The translations under genes and the position numbers were made by a program. Shown piece by piece: positions 35,738 through 45,252 of a DNA stretch of 64,000 nucleotides. Numbering within the stretch: the first letter of the stretch is position 1; every line of letters starts with the position of its first letter. A model generated the notes under the pieces. It did not search any database, had not been told where the DNA came from, and saw nothing but the letters and a program-made list of their open reading frames with translations. This DNA comes from Candidatus Phytoplasma australiense (GTDB lineage: Bacteria; Bacillota_I; Bacilli_A; Acholeplasmatales; Acholeplasmataceae), in the NCBI GenBank assembly GCA_000069925.1, contig AM422018.1, forward strand, positions 744,001-808,000. Reading direction: 5' to 3'.

Positions 35738-35800
35738 AAAAAGTTTTTCTTGAAACCAAGAAATTAGTTATTTAAAATGATGGTTTTCCAAATGAAAAAA
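35738..35800 (+). pseudogene. Remnant of mnmA 5' end, oldest copy
   Basis: Carries the AAGTTTTTCTT...AAACCAAGAAAT junction and a degraded CCAAATGAAAAAA...GTTGTT start, corresponding to the sequence around 36880-36925. Confidence 0.55.
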
Positions 35801-36370
35801 AGAGTTGTTTTTTTGGATGGCATTAGTAATTTTAATCATTTTCAAATTACTAAACAAAATTAATTTATACAAAAAGAAAAAATGTTTGAAAAAATAATCT
35901 TGAAAATCATCCACTTAAAAACTAGTTCTTGTCATTGAAAAAAGATGTTATTACAGAAATAAAAAAGCAACCGCAAAACCATATAATCAACATATTTAAG
36001 TTCTATTGCTATATTTCAAAATTTTTTGAAAAATCAAAAAAATACAAACACATTTTTTTATAATTTTGTTGTTCTTTTTCGATTTTATAGCGTCATGAAA
36101 TAAAAAAGTTTTAAAAATAAAAAAACCCGCGAGAATAAGTTATTTTATAATTAATAAAAACTCTTTTTGAGTATCCCAAATATTTTCGCAAATAAATAAA
36201 GACGACTTTTGTTTTTAATATTTCTTCCTTATCATAAAGTTAAGAAATAATTTTTTATTCCTTAACTTGAGGGTTGTTTTTTTAAAAAAAAGTAATTACA
36301 AAAAAACTAACTTTAATTTTTAATTATAAATACTTAATTTTGAAAAGCATTTGAAGGTCTTTTTAGTTAA

Positions 36371-36620
36371 GTGCTGTTTCTTTCTTGCTTTTAAAAAAAG
36401 CAAGTTATGAAGTAGAAGTTTTTTTATGAGAAATTGGGATAGTTAACTTAATTTTGATTTCCAAGGAACCCCACTTATAAACGATGTTTTTCCCCAAGAA
36501 CTTGATTATAAAAATGCTTTGAAAGTGTCTTTACAATTAGGAATTAAATTATATCGAGTGGATTTTATTGAAGAATATTGGCAAAAAGTTTTTCTTCAAA
36601 CCAAGAAATGAGTTTTACAA
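36371..36620 (+). pseudogene. mnmA 5' fragment, copy 2
   Basis: Matches mnmA from the SAVSALL codons to the EEYWQKVF codons, then the unit end CTTCAAACCAAGAAATGAG. A TAA breaks the NWDS-Q-L stretch. The start codon region is lost. Confidence 0.75.
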
Positions 36621-36908
36621 ATGAAAAAAGTAGTTGTTGGGCTTTCAGGCGGTATTGATAGCGATGTTTCTGCCTTGCTCTTAAAAAAAAGCGGGTTATG
36701 AAGTAGAAGCTGTTTTTATGAGAAACTGGGATAGTCAACTTAATTTTGATTTCCAAGGAACCCTACTTATAAACAATTTTTTTCAAGAACTTGATTATAA
36801 AGATGCTTTAAAATATCTTTACAATTAGGAATTAAATTATATCGAGTGGATTTTATTGAATAATATTGGCAAAAAGTTTTTCTTCAAACCAAGAAATGAG
36901 GTTTCCAA
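36621..36908 (+). pseudogene. mnmA 5' fragment, copy 3
   Basis: A 288-base unit from ATG (36621) to the base before the true mnmA ATG. It keeps the PP-loop GLSGGIDSD, but an extra A in the poly-A tract near 36685-36692 shifts the frame to a stop, and a one-base deletion follows near 36783. Confidence 0.8.
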
Positions 36909-38036
36909 ATGAAAAAAGTAGTTGTTGGGCTTTCAGGTGGTGTTGATAGTGCTGTTTCTGCCTTACTCTTAAAAAAAGCGGGTTATGAAGTAGAAGCTGT
37001 TTTTATGAGAAACTGGGATAGTCAACTTAATTTTGATTTCCAAGGTAACCCTACTTTAAACGATGTTTGCCCCCAAGAACTTGATTATAAAGATGCTTTG
37101 AAAGTGTCTTTACAATTAGGAATTAAATTACATCGAGTGAATTTTATTGAAGAATATTGGCAAAAAGTTTTTCTTTATTTTATTAATGCTTTCAAAAATA
37201 ATTTAACGCCAAATCCTGATATTTTATGCAATAACGAAATTAAATTTAAAGCCTTTATTAATTATGCTACTTCCAAGCTTAAACCGCAATATATAGCCAT
37301 GGGTCACTATGCTCGTCTTATTTATGATAAAAACCAAAAAGTATCACTTGCTTGTCCTTTGGATAAAAACAAAGACCAAACTTATTTTTTATCTCAATTA
37401 AAAACGTCACAATTAAAAAACATTCTTTTTCCTTTAGCAGATTTAACTAAAAAAGAAGTCAGAAAAATTGCTTTAGAAAATGGGTTGATTAACGCTTGCA
37501 AAAAAGATTCAACAGGCATTTGTTTTATTGGTGAAAGAAATTTTTTTCAGTTTTTAAACAATTATTTACCAGCTCAAAAAGGTTCTATTAAAAGATTGGA
37601 TGGAACTTTTTTGACTTATCATAAAGGGGTCATCCATTATACTATAGGACAACGCAAAAACTTAGGTTTAGGTAATTTCTCAAGCGGTCAAGAACCTTTT
37701 TTTGTTGTTGGCAAAAATTTAAAAACTAACACTTTATACGTTGAACCAAATTCCCAACATCCTCATTTATACAGCGATAGAGCTTTAATTATTGATGTTA
37801 CTTGGCGCGGGGAAAAAACTAAAACACAAATACAAGCCAAAATGCGTTATCGTCAACCAAACCAAAAAGTTACTTTAAATTGGCTTGATGCAAACACTCT
37901 TGAAATCCTTTATCCTCAAAAAATCAAAGCAGTAACTCCCGGTCAAATCTGTGCTTTTTATGATGACGATATTTGCCTTGGAGCTGGCGTTATTAAAGAA
38001 GTTTATTTTCAAAATCAAAAAAGATTATATACTTAA
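36909..38036 (+). CDS. mnmA: tRNA-specific 2-thiouridylase MnmA
   Basis: 375 residues. Adds sulfur at C2 of the wobble uridine in tRNA for Lys, Glu and Gln, which helps correct decoding. The ATP PP-loop GLSGGVDSAVSA is at residues 8-19. Catalytic Cys in PNPDILCNNEIKF (about residue 105), second Cys in STGICFIGERNF (about 201). The C-terminal barrel includes GQRKNLGLG and GAGVI. The gene is intact, unlike the three upstream fragments. The start follows TTTCCAA without a strong ribosome site. It probably is transcribed with rel, 37 bases downstream. Confidence 0.94.
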   Translation: MKKVVVGLSGGVDSAVSALLLKKAGYEVEAVFMRNWDSQLNFDFQGNPTLNDVCPQELDYKDALKVSLQLGIKLHRVNFIEEYWQKVFLYFINAFKNNLTPNPDILCNNEIKFKAFINYATSKLKPQYIAMGHYARLIYDKNQKVSLACPLDKNKDQTYFLSQLKTSQLKNILFPLADLTKKEVRKIALENGLINACKKDSTGICFIGERNFFQFLNNYLPAQKGSIKRLDGTFLTYHKGVIHYTIGQRKNLGLGNFSSGQEPFFVVGKNLKTNTLYVEPNSQHPHLYSDRALIIDVTWRGEKTKTQIQAKMRYRQPNQKVTLNWLDANTLEILYPQKIKAVTPGQICAFYDDDICLGAGVIKEVYFQNQKRLYT

Positions 38037-38073
38037 TTTTAAAGATAAGAGGTGAGAAAAAACAAAAAAAATA

Positions 38074-40251
38074 TTGAAAGATTTAATGGATATTATTACC
38101 CAAAACATTCATGATGAATCCATTTTAGAAAAAATAGCCAGGGCTTATCATTTTGCCGAAGAAAAACATTCAGGCCAATTTCGTTTAACAGGAGAGGCTT
38201 ATATCACTCATCCTTGTGAAGTAACCAAAAATTTAGCTCTGCTTAACAGTGAACCTAATACTTTAATTGCTGGTTTGTTGCATGATGTTGTAGAAGATAC
38301 TCCAACAACAATCGAAGAATTAAGTGATCTTTTTGGTAAAGACGTTGCTTATTTAGTTTATTGTGCCACTAAATTAACAAAAATTGCTTTTTACCAAAAC
38401 AAAAAGAAAGTCGATAACCAACAAAAAATGTTTTTAGCAATGGCCAAAGATATTCGAGTAGTCATTTTAAAAATTGCTGATAGATTACATAACATGCAAA
38501 CTTTAAAATCAATGGATCCTGAAAAACAAAAAATAATAGCTCAAGAAACTTTAGAAATACACGCCCCTTTAGCCCACCGTTTAGGTCTTTTCCATATGAA
38601 ATCCGAATTAGAAGATTTAGCCTTAAGATATGTTTTGCCAAAAGAATATTATCATATTTCTCATTTAATTAAGTTGAAAAAAAAAGAACGCGAAGAATCA
38701 GTGAAACGCGTCATCAAAGATATTGAAGCTCTTTTTAAAAAAAACAACTTGCAAGATGCAATCATTAAAGGGCGTATTAAAAACATTTACAGTATTTATA
38801 AAAAAATACACAAAAGAAAAGTTAAATTTGAAGAAATTTTTGATCTTTTAGCTATTCGAATTATTGTTTCTAACGTGGATTTATGTTATCAATCTTTAGG
38901 AATTATTCACGGGCATTTTTCTCCTTTGCCTTTGCGATTCAAAGATTATATTGCAGTTCCTAAACCAAACCTTTACCAATCCCTTCATACAACAGTTTTA
39001 ACTAAAAACGGCTCTTTGTTTGAGATTCAAATTAGAACCAAAGAAATGGATCAAATCGCTGAACAAGGAATCGCTGCTCATTGGGCTTACAAAGAAAACA
39101 AAACTTATTCACAAGAAGATAAACAAATTGAGATTGCCAAAAAATTGAGATGGTACCAAGAGTTAGTGAAAATCACAAATGATGCCAAAAATCACCCCGA
39201 AGAAACTTCTAAAGAATTTGTTGATGCTATTAAAAATGATATTTTAAGTGATAACGTTTATGTTTTTACACCTACACAAGAAGTTTTTGAACTCCCTAAA
39301 GGATCTACTCCTATTGATTTTGCTTTTCGAATTCATACAGAAGTAGCTAATAAAATTAACGCAGCAATCGTCAACGGTCAAATCGTTACTCTTGATTATC
39401 GACTAAAAAACGGCGATATTATCGATATCAAAACTAATAAAAATATTTTATCAGTTAACAAAGACTGGTTGCGTATTGTAAAGACTAGTCATGCTAAAAG
39501 AAAAATTAAATCTTTTTTAAAAAAACTTCAAAAAGAAGAAGATTTATTAGCGATTCAAAGAGGGAAAGAAATTCTTGAAAAAGAGTTAGTTTTGCATAAA
39601 ATCAAATTAGTTTTAGATCAAAATTTTATTCAAAAGCATTTCGAACGTTATAATATTTTTTCTTTAAACGATTTTTATGAAGAAATTGGCAGAAAAAAAA
39701 TAAGCACTAAAACTGTTATTAACAAAATACTGCCCTTAGCTAATCACAATATTAGTCAAACTAATTTAGAAAAGCAAATGGTTAAATCTCAACAAAAGTT
39801 AACTCATCAAAGTGAAAACGGAGTTTTGATTGAAGGTTTACACAATCCTAAATTAAAATTAGCTAATTGTTGTTCTCCTGTTGCGGGGGATAAAATATCG
39901 GGATTTTTGACTAAGGGGCGTGGCATTATCGTTCATTTGAAAAATTGTATTAATTTAAAAAATTGCGATTTTCAAAGGATAATTGCTGCCTCTTGGGAAG
40001 ATGCTGATTTTAAATATTCTGCCTGGCTTAGTTTAATTGCTAATAGCAAAGATAATTTAACCCAACAAATAATTAACAAAATTAATGTTTTCAAAATTAA
40101 TATTTTGGAATTAAAAGTTATCAATAATCAAAAACTAGAAACAATTATTAAACTTAGAGTTTTGACTTCTAACATTCAAGAATTAAATAATTTAATCGCC
40201 AATTTACAAAAGATCCCTGAAGTGAATCGAATTAAAAGAGGCAATTATTAA
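38074..40251 (+). CDS. rel: Bifunctional (p)ppGpp synthetase/hydrolase Rel
   Basis: 725 residues from a TTG at 38074 (ATG at 38086 is the alternative; AGAGGTGAG lies upstream). HD hydrolase domain: ITHPCEV and GLLHDVVEDT near residues 50-75, then ADRLHNM. Synthetase domain: GRIKNIYSIYKKI, FDLLAIRIIV, FKDYIAVPKPNLYQSLHTTV. TGS domain from VYVFTPTQEVFELPKGSTPIDFAF. Then LANCCSPVAGDKISGF (zinc-finger-like) and an ACT-type end. It makes and degrades the stringent-response alarmone on amino-acid shortage. Both active sites appear preserved. The retention of a complete Rel in such a reduced genome fits reliance on imported peptides. Confidence 0.93.
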   Translation: MKDLMDIITQNIHDESILEKIARAYHFAEEKHSGQFRLTGEAYITHPCEVTKNLALLNSEPNTLIAGLLHDVVEDTPTTIEELSDLFGKDVAYLVYCATKLTKIAFYQNKKKVDNQQKMFLAMAKDIRVVILKIADRLHNMQTLKSMDPEKQKIIAQETLEIHAPLAHRLGLFHMKSELEDLALRYVLPKEYYHISHLIKLKKKEREESVKRVIKDIEALFKKNNLQDAIIKGRIKNIYSIYKKIHKRKVKFEEIFDLLAIRIIVSNVDLCYQSLGIIHGHFSPLPLRFKDYIAVPKPNLYQSLHTTVLTKNGSLFEIQIRTKEMDQIAEQGIAAHWAYKENKTYSQEDKQIEIAKKLRWYQELVKITNDAKNHPEETSKEFVDAIKNDILSDNVYVFTPTQEVFELPKGSTPIDFAFRIHTEVANKINAAIVNGQIVTLDYRLKNGDIIDIKTNKNILSVNKDWLRIVKTSHAKRKIKSFLKKLQKEEDLLAIQRGKEILEKELVLHKIKLVLDQNFIQKHFERYNIFSLNDFYEEIGRKKISTKTVINKILPLANHNISQTNLEKQMVKSQQKLTHQSENGVLIEGLHNPKLKLANCCSPVAGDKISGFLTKGRGIIVHLKNCINLKNCDFQRIIAASWEDADFKYSAWLSLIANSKDNLTQQIINKINVFKINILELKVINNQKLETIIKLRVLTSNIQELNNLIANLQKIPEVNRIKRGNY

Positions 40252-41277
40252 TAAATTTAAGATAAAGAAAAGTTATTTTTTAACCTCACAAGTGTTTTTG
40301 AATTTTTACACTATAAATTAGTAATTGTTGAGTTAGTTAGATACAAAGATTAAAACTTTTTAAGCTAAAAATGTTTGACTCAAAGAAAATCATTTATTCC
40401 AAGAGCGAATTGATACAAAAATAAATATATTGAATAAAAAAAACCAAAAAAACCACAATTTAAATTTTGCTAAATTTAAAACCCAAAACAATCTCGAAAA
40501 ACATTAATTAAGTTTTTAAACTAAAACAACAAATTAATTGCAATATTTTATTAAAAAAAGATGAAACTGGGTAGATGATTTTTAGACATTTTATTTTTAA
40601 AGAATATTTTTAAAACTAAAAAAATAATAGATAATTTCTTTATTCTTTAAAACTCTGGGATGTTTGATTTTCTTCAACAAACTTCAAAATTTCAAAAATT
40701 CTTTAAAATCTAAAATCAATTAGATATTTTCATATCTTTTCAAAATAAAAAATAGTTTAATAAAGTGAAAAAATTGTTTAACAATTTTTAATATTTTGTT
40801 CATTTTTGAACAAAATGAAAAACCAAAAAAAACGTTAAACAAAAAAATATTATTAATAAAAAACTCTACTTTTGTTTTTGAGAGTTTGTATTTTTTCTTT
40901 TAAACTGAAAAAAAGATTGCAATAATTACAAATTTTTTCAAATTAACAAAAACATCTGAAATTTTATTAAAAAATTACCTTAATTTTTTTCATATTTTCC
41001 TCATTCCTAAAAAAAACATTTTTGAAACTTTTTAGTAAATAAATATAATAACATATTTTTTTAAAAAAATATACCTATTTTAATGTTTGGTATTTTAGTG
41101 TTTGGCTATCCAAAACATTATTTAGGTTTTTTGTTTTTTATCTTTTATTGATTTGATTTAAGGTTTTTGTATGTATCAAATATTTCTTATTGGGTATTTT
41201 TGTAATTTATGACCGCAATGATTTTTCTAAATGTTTTTGGACCAAATGAGAAAATTAGTTTTATTCTTCAAAAATAA
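40252..41277. other. Intergenic with left arm of long inverted repeat
   Basis: About 1 kb without a gene, AT-rich. Its main feature is the repeat at 40665-40838. The last 40 bases form the terminator of the minus-strand carrier gene. Confidence 0.6.
40665..40838 (+). repeat. Inverted repeat arm left of mae-cit locus
   Basis: Inversely matches 44455-44605, including CTTTAAAATCTAAAATCAAT and the ATTGTTTAACAATTTTTAAT block. A few substitutions and one insertion of about 15 bases (around 40755-40770) separate the arms. Confidence 0.75.
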
Positions 41278-41307
41278 AAAAAAGACCGACTAAAAAGTCG
41301 ATCTTAC
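41278..41307 (-). terminator. Terminator of the carrier gene
   Basis: On the minus strand AAGATCGACT and AGTCGGTCTT pair around TTTT, followed by a T run. Confidence 0.85.
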
Positions 41308-41342
41308 AGAATTTTTAAAAAGAAAAAAGTTGTATAGTATTT

Positions 41343-42809
41343 TCAAACAGTCCATAATAAAGGATAAGCAATACTTGCAACCACCACAACAAAAGCGCCT
41401 CCAACACGAGTAGCTATTTGAGCGAATGGCATTAATCCCATCAAATCAGAAGCTGATAAAATAGCAATATTTCCTGCTCCTCCAATACTATTGGTGCAAA
41501 GACCTGCAGTAACAGAGGCTTCCAAAGGATAATAACCTAATTTTTTTCCTAAATATCCAGCCACCAAAGCAACTACAATCACACATACAAAACAAGTAAT
41601 AATAAAATTAACATTTTGTAAATGTTTCCATGCTTTTGCAATTTGCAATGTAGAACCTAAAATGACTAATAAAGTAGAAGTTAAGTTTTTAGTAATCAAT
41701 TGAGATGTTTTAACAATACAATTAATATAATCTTGTGAAATCAAATTAAATAATTTAATTAAAATAACGACAAAAACAATAAAAACAATAGTGTCAGGAA
41801 GATATTTTTTAATTTGAGGAAAACGCAAAACAGCCAAATCACGCAGCATAACGCTAAAAATATATATACTAAAAATAGCGATAACCCCAGTAATAAATTT
41901 ATTTGAATCAAAATTTGGTTCCGTTTTTGGAGTTGGTTTTGCTTGAGTTTGAGACAAAGAAGTTTTGATTTCTAATTTACCATTGCCACTTAATTTGCTT
42001 TTTTGAAAAAGTTTTTTAATAATACCAGATACTAAAATACTAAAAATACCTCCCAAAAGTAAAGCAGGGAAAATATGGCTTTTCATTGCTTCAAAATCTG
42101 TAGCATTTCCAGAAGACGCTAAGCTATAAGAACTACTTAAAGGAATGATTCCTGCTGTAATTCCGCCACTCGCTAAAGGAGCAAAAATATAAAAGATGGC
42201 GTTAAGAATATTTTCTTTAGGACTGAGAGCGACAGAGTCCTTAATGCCTTTGATGGGTTGCAAAAAATATCCTAAAATGCCCACCACTAAAACACCAGTT
42301 ATTAACGAAATCAAAATTAAAGGGATAAATTTTTTGAAAGAATTTTTTAATAATTTTTTATCCATTCCCAAAAAACTACCTATAATTAAAACTGAAACAA
42401 AAAAAGAAGTAAAACCAATTTTGTTTTCGCCGCCACCACTTAAATTTTGAAAACTTAAAGATATTTTTTTTTGCATTTCTCTTAAAAGAGGTGCATTTTT
42501 AAATATAGGAACCGTAAACAAAATAGAAGGCACAATAATGCATAGAATGGCTCCACCACCAATATCTTTTAAAATAGGAATGTTTTTGCCAATAGTTTGT
42601 AAAAAGGCAGCTAAAAGCAGTGCAATTAATAAAGGAGTTATTAAGGGATGGGTGGAAGGGTGAAAATTATCTTTTCCCCGTCCTAACCATTTAAGGCCCA
42701 AAAGTTGTATTAAAACAAGTAAAATAATTAAGCCAAAAACAGGAAGACTAAATCCTAAAATGGTTTTTTTGTTATTTTTCTTTTCTGGCGATGTTGGAGA
42801 AGCATTCAT
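41343..42809 (-). CDS. 2-hydroxycarboxylate (malate/citrate) transporter, CitS/MleP family
   Basis: 488 residues with about 11 hydrophobic segments. Family features: two glycine-rich re-entrant loops, seen as ASGGITAGIIPLSSS near residue 210 and SIGGAGNIAILSASDLMGLMPFAQIATRVGG close to the C-terminus. These transporters import malate, citrate or lactate with Na+ or H+. It follows the malic enzyme gene with a 4-base ATGA overlap, so malate is the likely substrate: imported, then oxidised to pyruvate. Malate use as a carbon and energy source is established for phytoplasmas. The N-terminal ~20 residues are hydrophilic. Confidence 0.88.
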   Translation of the reverse strand: MNASPTSPEKKNNKKTILGFSLPVFGLIILLVLIQLLGLKWLGRGKDNFHPSTHPLITPLLIALLLAAFLQTIGKNIPILKDIGGGAILCIIVPSILFTVPIFKNAPLLREMQKKISLSFQNLSGGGENKIGFTSFFVSVLIIGSFLGMDKKLLKNSFKKFIPLILISLITGVLVVGILGYFLQPIKGIKDSVALSPKENILNAIFYIFAPLASGGITAGIIPLSSSYSLASSGNATDFEAMKSHIFPALLLGGIFSILVSGIIKKLFQKSKLSGNGKLEIKTSLSQTQAKPTPKTEPNFDSNKFITGVIAIFSIYIFSVMLRDLAVLRFPQIKKYLPDTIVFIVFVVILIKLFNLISQDYINCIVKTSQLITKNLTSTLLVILGSTLQIAKAWKHLQNVNFIITCFVCVIVVALVAGYLGKKLGYYPLEASVTAGLCTNSIGGAGNIAILSASDLMGLMPFAQIATRVGGAFVVVVASIAYPLLWTV

Positions 42810-43978
42810 TTACGAATTACTCCAGTTTTTTGAGCAGCTTCTTTTACCGCCAAAGAAATTTGTTTTACTACTTCTTTATTGAAGCTACTTGGTAAAATAT
42901 TTTCTTCGTTTAAATCTTCTTCTTTAATAATCCCTTTGAGGGCGTAAACAGCGGCTTTTTTCATCTCTTCATTAATTTGAGTCGCTTTAGCATCTAAAGC
43001 TCCGCGGAAAACTCCCGGGAAAGCTAGACAATTATTAACTTGGTTGGGGAAATCAGATCTACCAGTTGCAATAATTCTTGCCCCACCTTTTTTAGCTTCA
43101 TCAGGCATAATTTCTGGGGTAGGATTTGCCATAGCAAAAATAATTGCATCTTTGTTCATAGAGGCTACCATTTCGCTAGTTAAAATACCAGGAGCAGAAA
43201 GGCCAATAAAAATATCTTTTCCTTTGATTACTTCTTTTAAAATTCCTTTTTCTTGATAAATATTAGTTATTTGTGCTAATTTATGTTGTTCTTTATTTAA
43301 TGTTAAATCGTCTTTTTGTAAAGCACCTTTTTTATCGGTTAAAATAATGTTTTTAGGATTTAACAAAAGCAACATTTTAGCCACCGCCATCCCGGCTGCA
43401 CCAGCTCCGCTGATAACTATTTGAGTATCTTCAATTGCTTTTCCCACTACTTTTAAAGCGTTAAGAATTCCTGCAGCAGCAACAATCGCTGTTCCGTGTT
43501 GGTCATCATGCAAAATAGGGATATCTAGTTGTTTTTTGAGGGAATCTTCAATTTCTATACATTCAGGTGCTTTAATGTCTTCTAAATTGATTGCACCAAA
43601 AACAGGAGCAATTTTTTTCACAATGTTAATAATTTCTTCAGTATTTTTAGAATCAATGCAAATAGGAAAAGCATCAACGCCTGCTAATTCTTTAAAAAGA
43701 ATAGCCTTTCCTTCCATAACTGGTAAAGAAGCTTTAGGTCCAATGTCTCCCAGTCCTAAAACAGCAGTTCCGTTAGTCACAACGCCTACCATATTGCCTT
43801 TTGAAGTATAACGGTAAACATTTTCTGGATTTTCTTTAATTTTTAAGCAAGGCTCTGCAACTCCTGGTGTATAAGCTAAAGATAGATCGGATAGGTTTTC
43901 TACTCTGACTTTACTTGTTACAGAAATTTTTCCTTTGTTTTTTTCATGTAATTGTAATGCTTGTTCTTTTAAATTCAC
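42806..43978 (-). CDS. NAD-type malic enzyme
   Basis: About 390 residues from the GTG at 43978, chosen because AAAGGAG lies 11 bases before it. The frame extends to an ATG at 44041, but there AGAGG touches the start codon. Converts malate to pyruvate and CO2 with NAD(P)H. Seen: SDLSLAYTPGVAEPC, GNMVGVVTNGTAVLGLGDIGP (with the active-site Tyr upstream), catalytic Lys/Asp region in INLEDIKAPECIEIE, LHDDQHGTAIV, and the nucleotide fold VISGAGAAGMAVAKMLL. The C-terminus has ANPTPEIMPDEAKKGGARIIATGRSDFPNQ. Operon with the carrier. Confidence 0.92.
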   Translation of the reverse strand: MNLKEQALQLHEKNKGKISVTSKVRVENLSDLSLAYTPGVAEPCLKIKENPENVYRYTSKGNMVGVVTNGTAVLGLGDIGPKASLPVMEGKAILFKELAGVDAFPICIDSKNTEEIINIVKKIAPVFGAINLEDIKAPECIEIEDSLKKQLDIPILHDDQHGTAIVAAAGILNALKVVGKAIEDTQIVISGAGAAGMAVAKMLLLLNPKNIILTDKKGALQKDDLTLNKEQHKLAQITNIYQEKGILKEVIKGKDIFIGLSAPGILTSEMVASMNKDAIIFAMANPTPEIMPDEAKKGGARIIATGRSDFPNQVNNCLAFPGVFRGALDAKATQINEEMKKAAVYALKGIIKEEDLNEENILPSSFNKEVVKQISLAVKEAAQKTGVIRK

Positions 43979-45252
43979 TTTTTCAGTGGACTCCTTTTGA
44001 TTAAGTATTTGGGGTTGTTTTTGCAAGCAAAAAACAATCATCCTCTTTTATTATATATTTTTTTTGCTTTTTGCCAATATTTTTTTTCACCTTAAAACCA
44101 AAAATTTCATCTTTTTTATTTTAAAAATGGTCAGAAAAAATCAAAAAAGTTTTATTTTCGGTTTTTTTATTTTTTAAAAAGTTTTTTTTGATAAGTGAAA
44201 AAAGTAGCAAATGTATTGATTTTATCTTGATTTGTTTTAAATACAACTGTATTTGTTTTCTATTTTGCCAACGTTTTTAGAAAAGATTAAGAATTTTTTT
44301 AAGTTTTAAAAAAAGGATGGATGTCTAATATTAATGAACAACACATTTCATTATTTTATTCCTATATTTTATTCCTATATTTCATTTTGATTTTATTTGC
44401 TTTTTGATTAAAAAAATTTAAATTATACAATTTTATTTCGCCAGACTGAGTTATTTTTTTGGTTTTTCATTTTGTTTAAAAATTAACAAAATATTAAAAA
44501 TTGTTAAACAATTTTTTATTTTGAAAAGATATGGAAATATCTAATTGATTTTAGATTTTAAAGAATTTTTAAAATTTTGAAGTTTGTTGAAAAAAACCAA
44601 ACAGTCCATTTTCATAAATAAATTTGTATTTTTTTCTTAATTGCTCTTTTTCTTTTTCCTTATGAAGTTGTTTTTACAATTTGTGATTTAATAAAAACAA
44701 TCTCATTTTGTTTTGTAAAAAGTAGATTTGTTTTTTAACCGTGATTTTTCAAAGCATCTGTTTCCCTCTTTTTTTGAGGTTTTTCCGATAAAAACAAAAA
44801 AACTAAACTACGTTAATAAGTAGTTTGAAAAAATACTATTTTGTTATTTAACAACTCCATTTTTCAGGAGCGTATTCATTCGATAGAAAATAAGTCAGGA
44901 ATAAATTTTTAAAAAGAAAAAAGCATCCTTAAATGTTTTGCCGCCCCAGTTTAAATTTTTTTTAAAAAATTAAAAACTTTTTATAAATTTTGAAACGTTA
45001 CGTTCCAACTAAAAGTTGGGATAAAATATTAAATTATGGTTAGTATTTGGGTAGTGGTTCCAACTTTTTTGTGATAAAATAAATATTGTAAAAAAATAAT
45101 TTTTCAATCAAAAAAATAGTATAATTTTTTTATTTATTTTTTTAATCCACTAAAAACAACTGCAAATGAAAAATTAAATTAATCAGTTTTTATCGCCCAA
45201 AATTTTATCACCCCAAAAACTTTCTAAAAAATTAGTAAGGTCCTTGATTTCC
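43979..45252. other. Intergenic with right arm of inverted repeat
   Basis: About 1.2 kb without a gene. It contains the repeat arm 44455-44605 and two copies of TTCCAACT...GATAAAAT near 45003-45080, one of them with a TTCCAACTaaAAGTTGG hairpin. The ligA ribosome site lies at the right end. Confidence 0.55.
44455..44605 (-). repeat. Inverted repeat arm right of mae-cit locus
   Basis: Reverse complement of 40665-40838 apart from scattered differences. Together the arms enclose the 3.6-kb malate locus. Confidence 0.75.

Larger units (their letters stand above)
35672..36908. other. Decayed tandem copies of the 5' end of mnmA
   Basis: About 1.2 kb without an intact gene. At least three partial copies of the mnmA start region are seen (35738-35800, 36371-36620, 36621-36908), with unidentified AT-rich sequence between 35830 and 36370. 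Confidence 0.75.
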
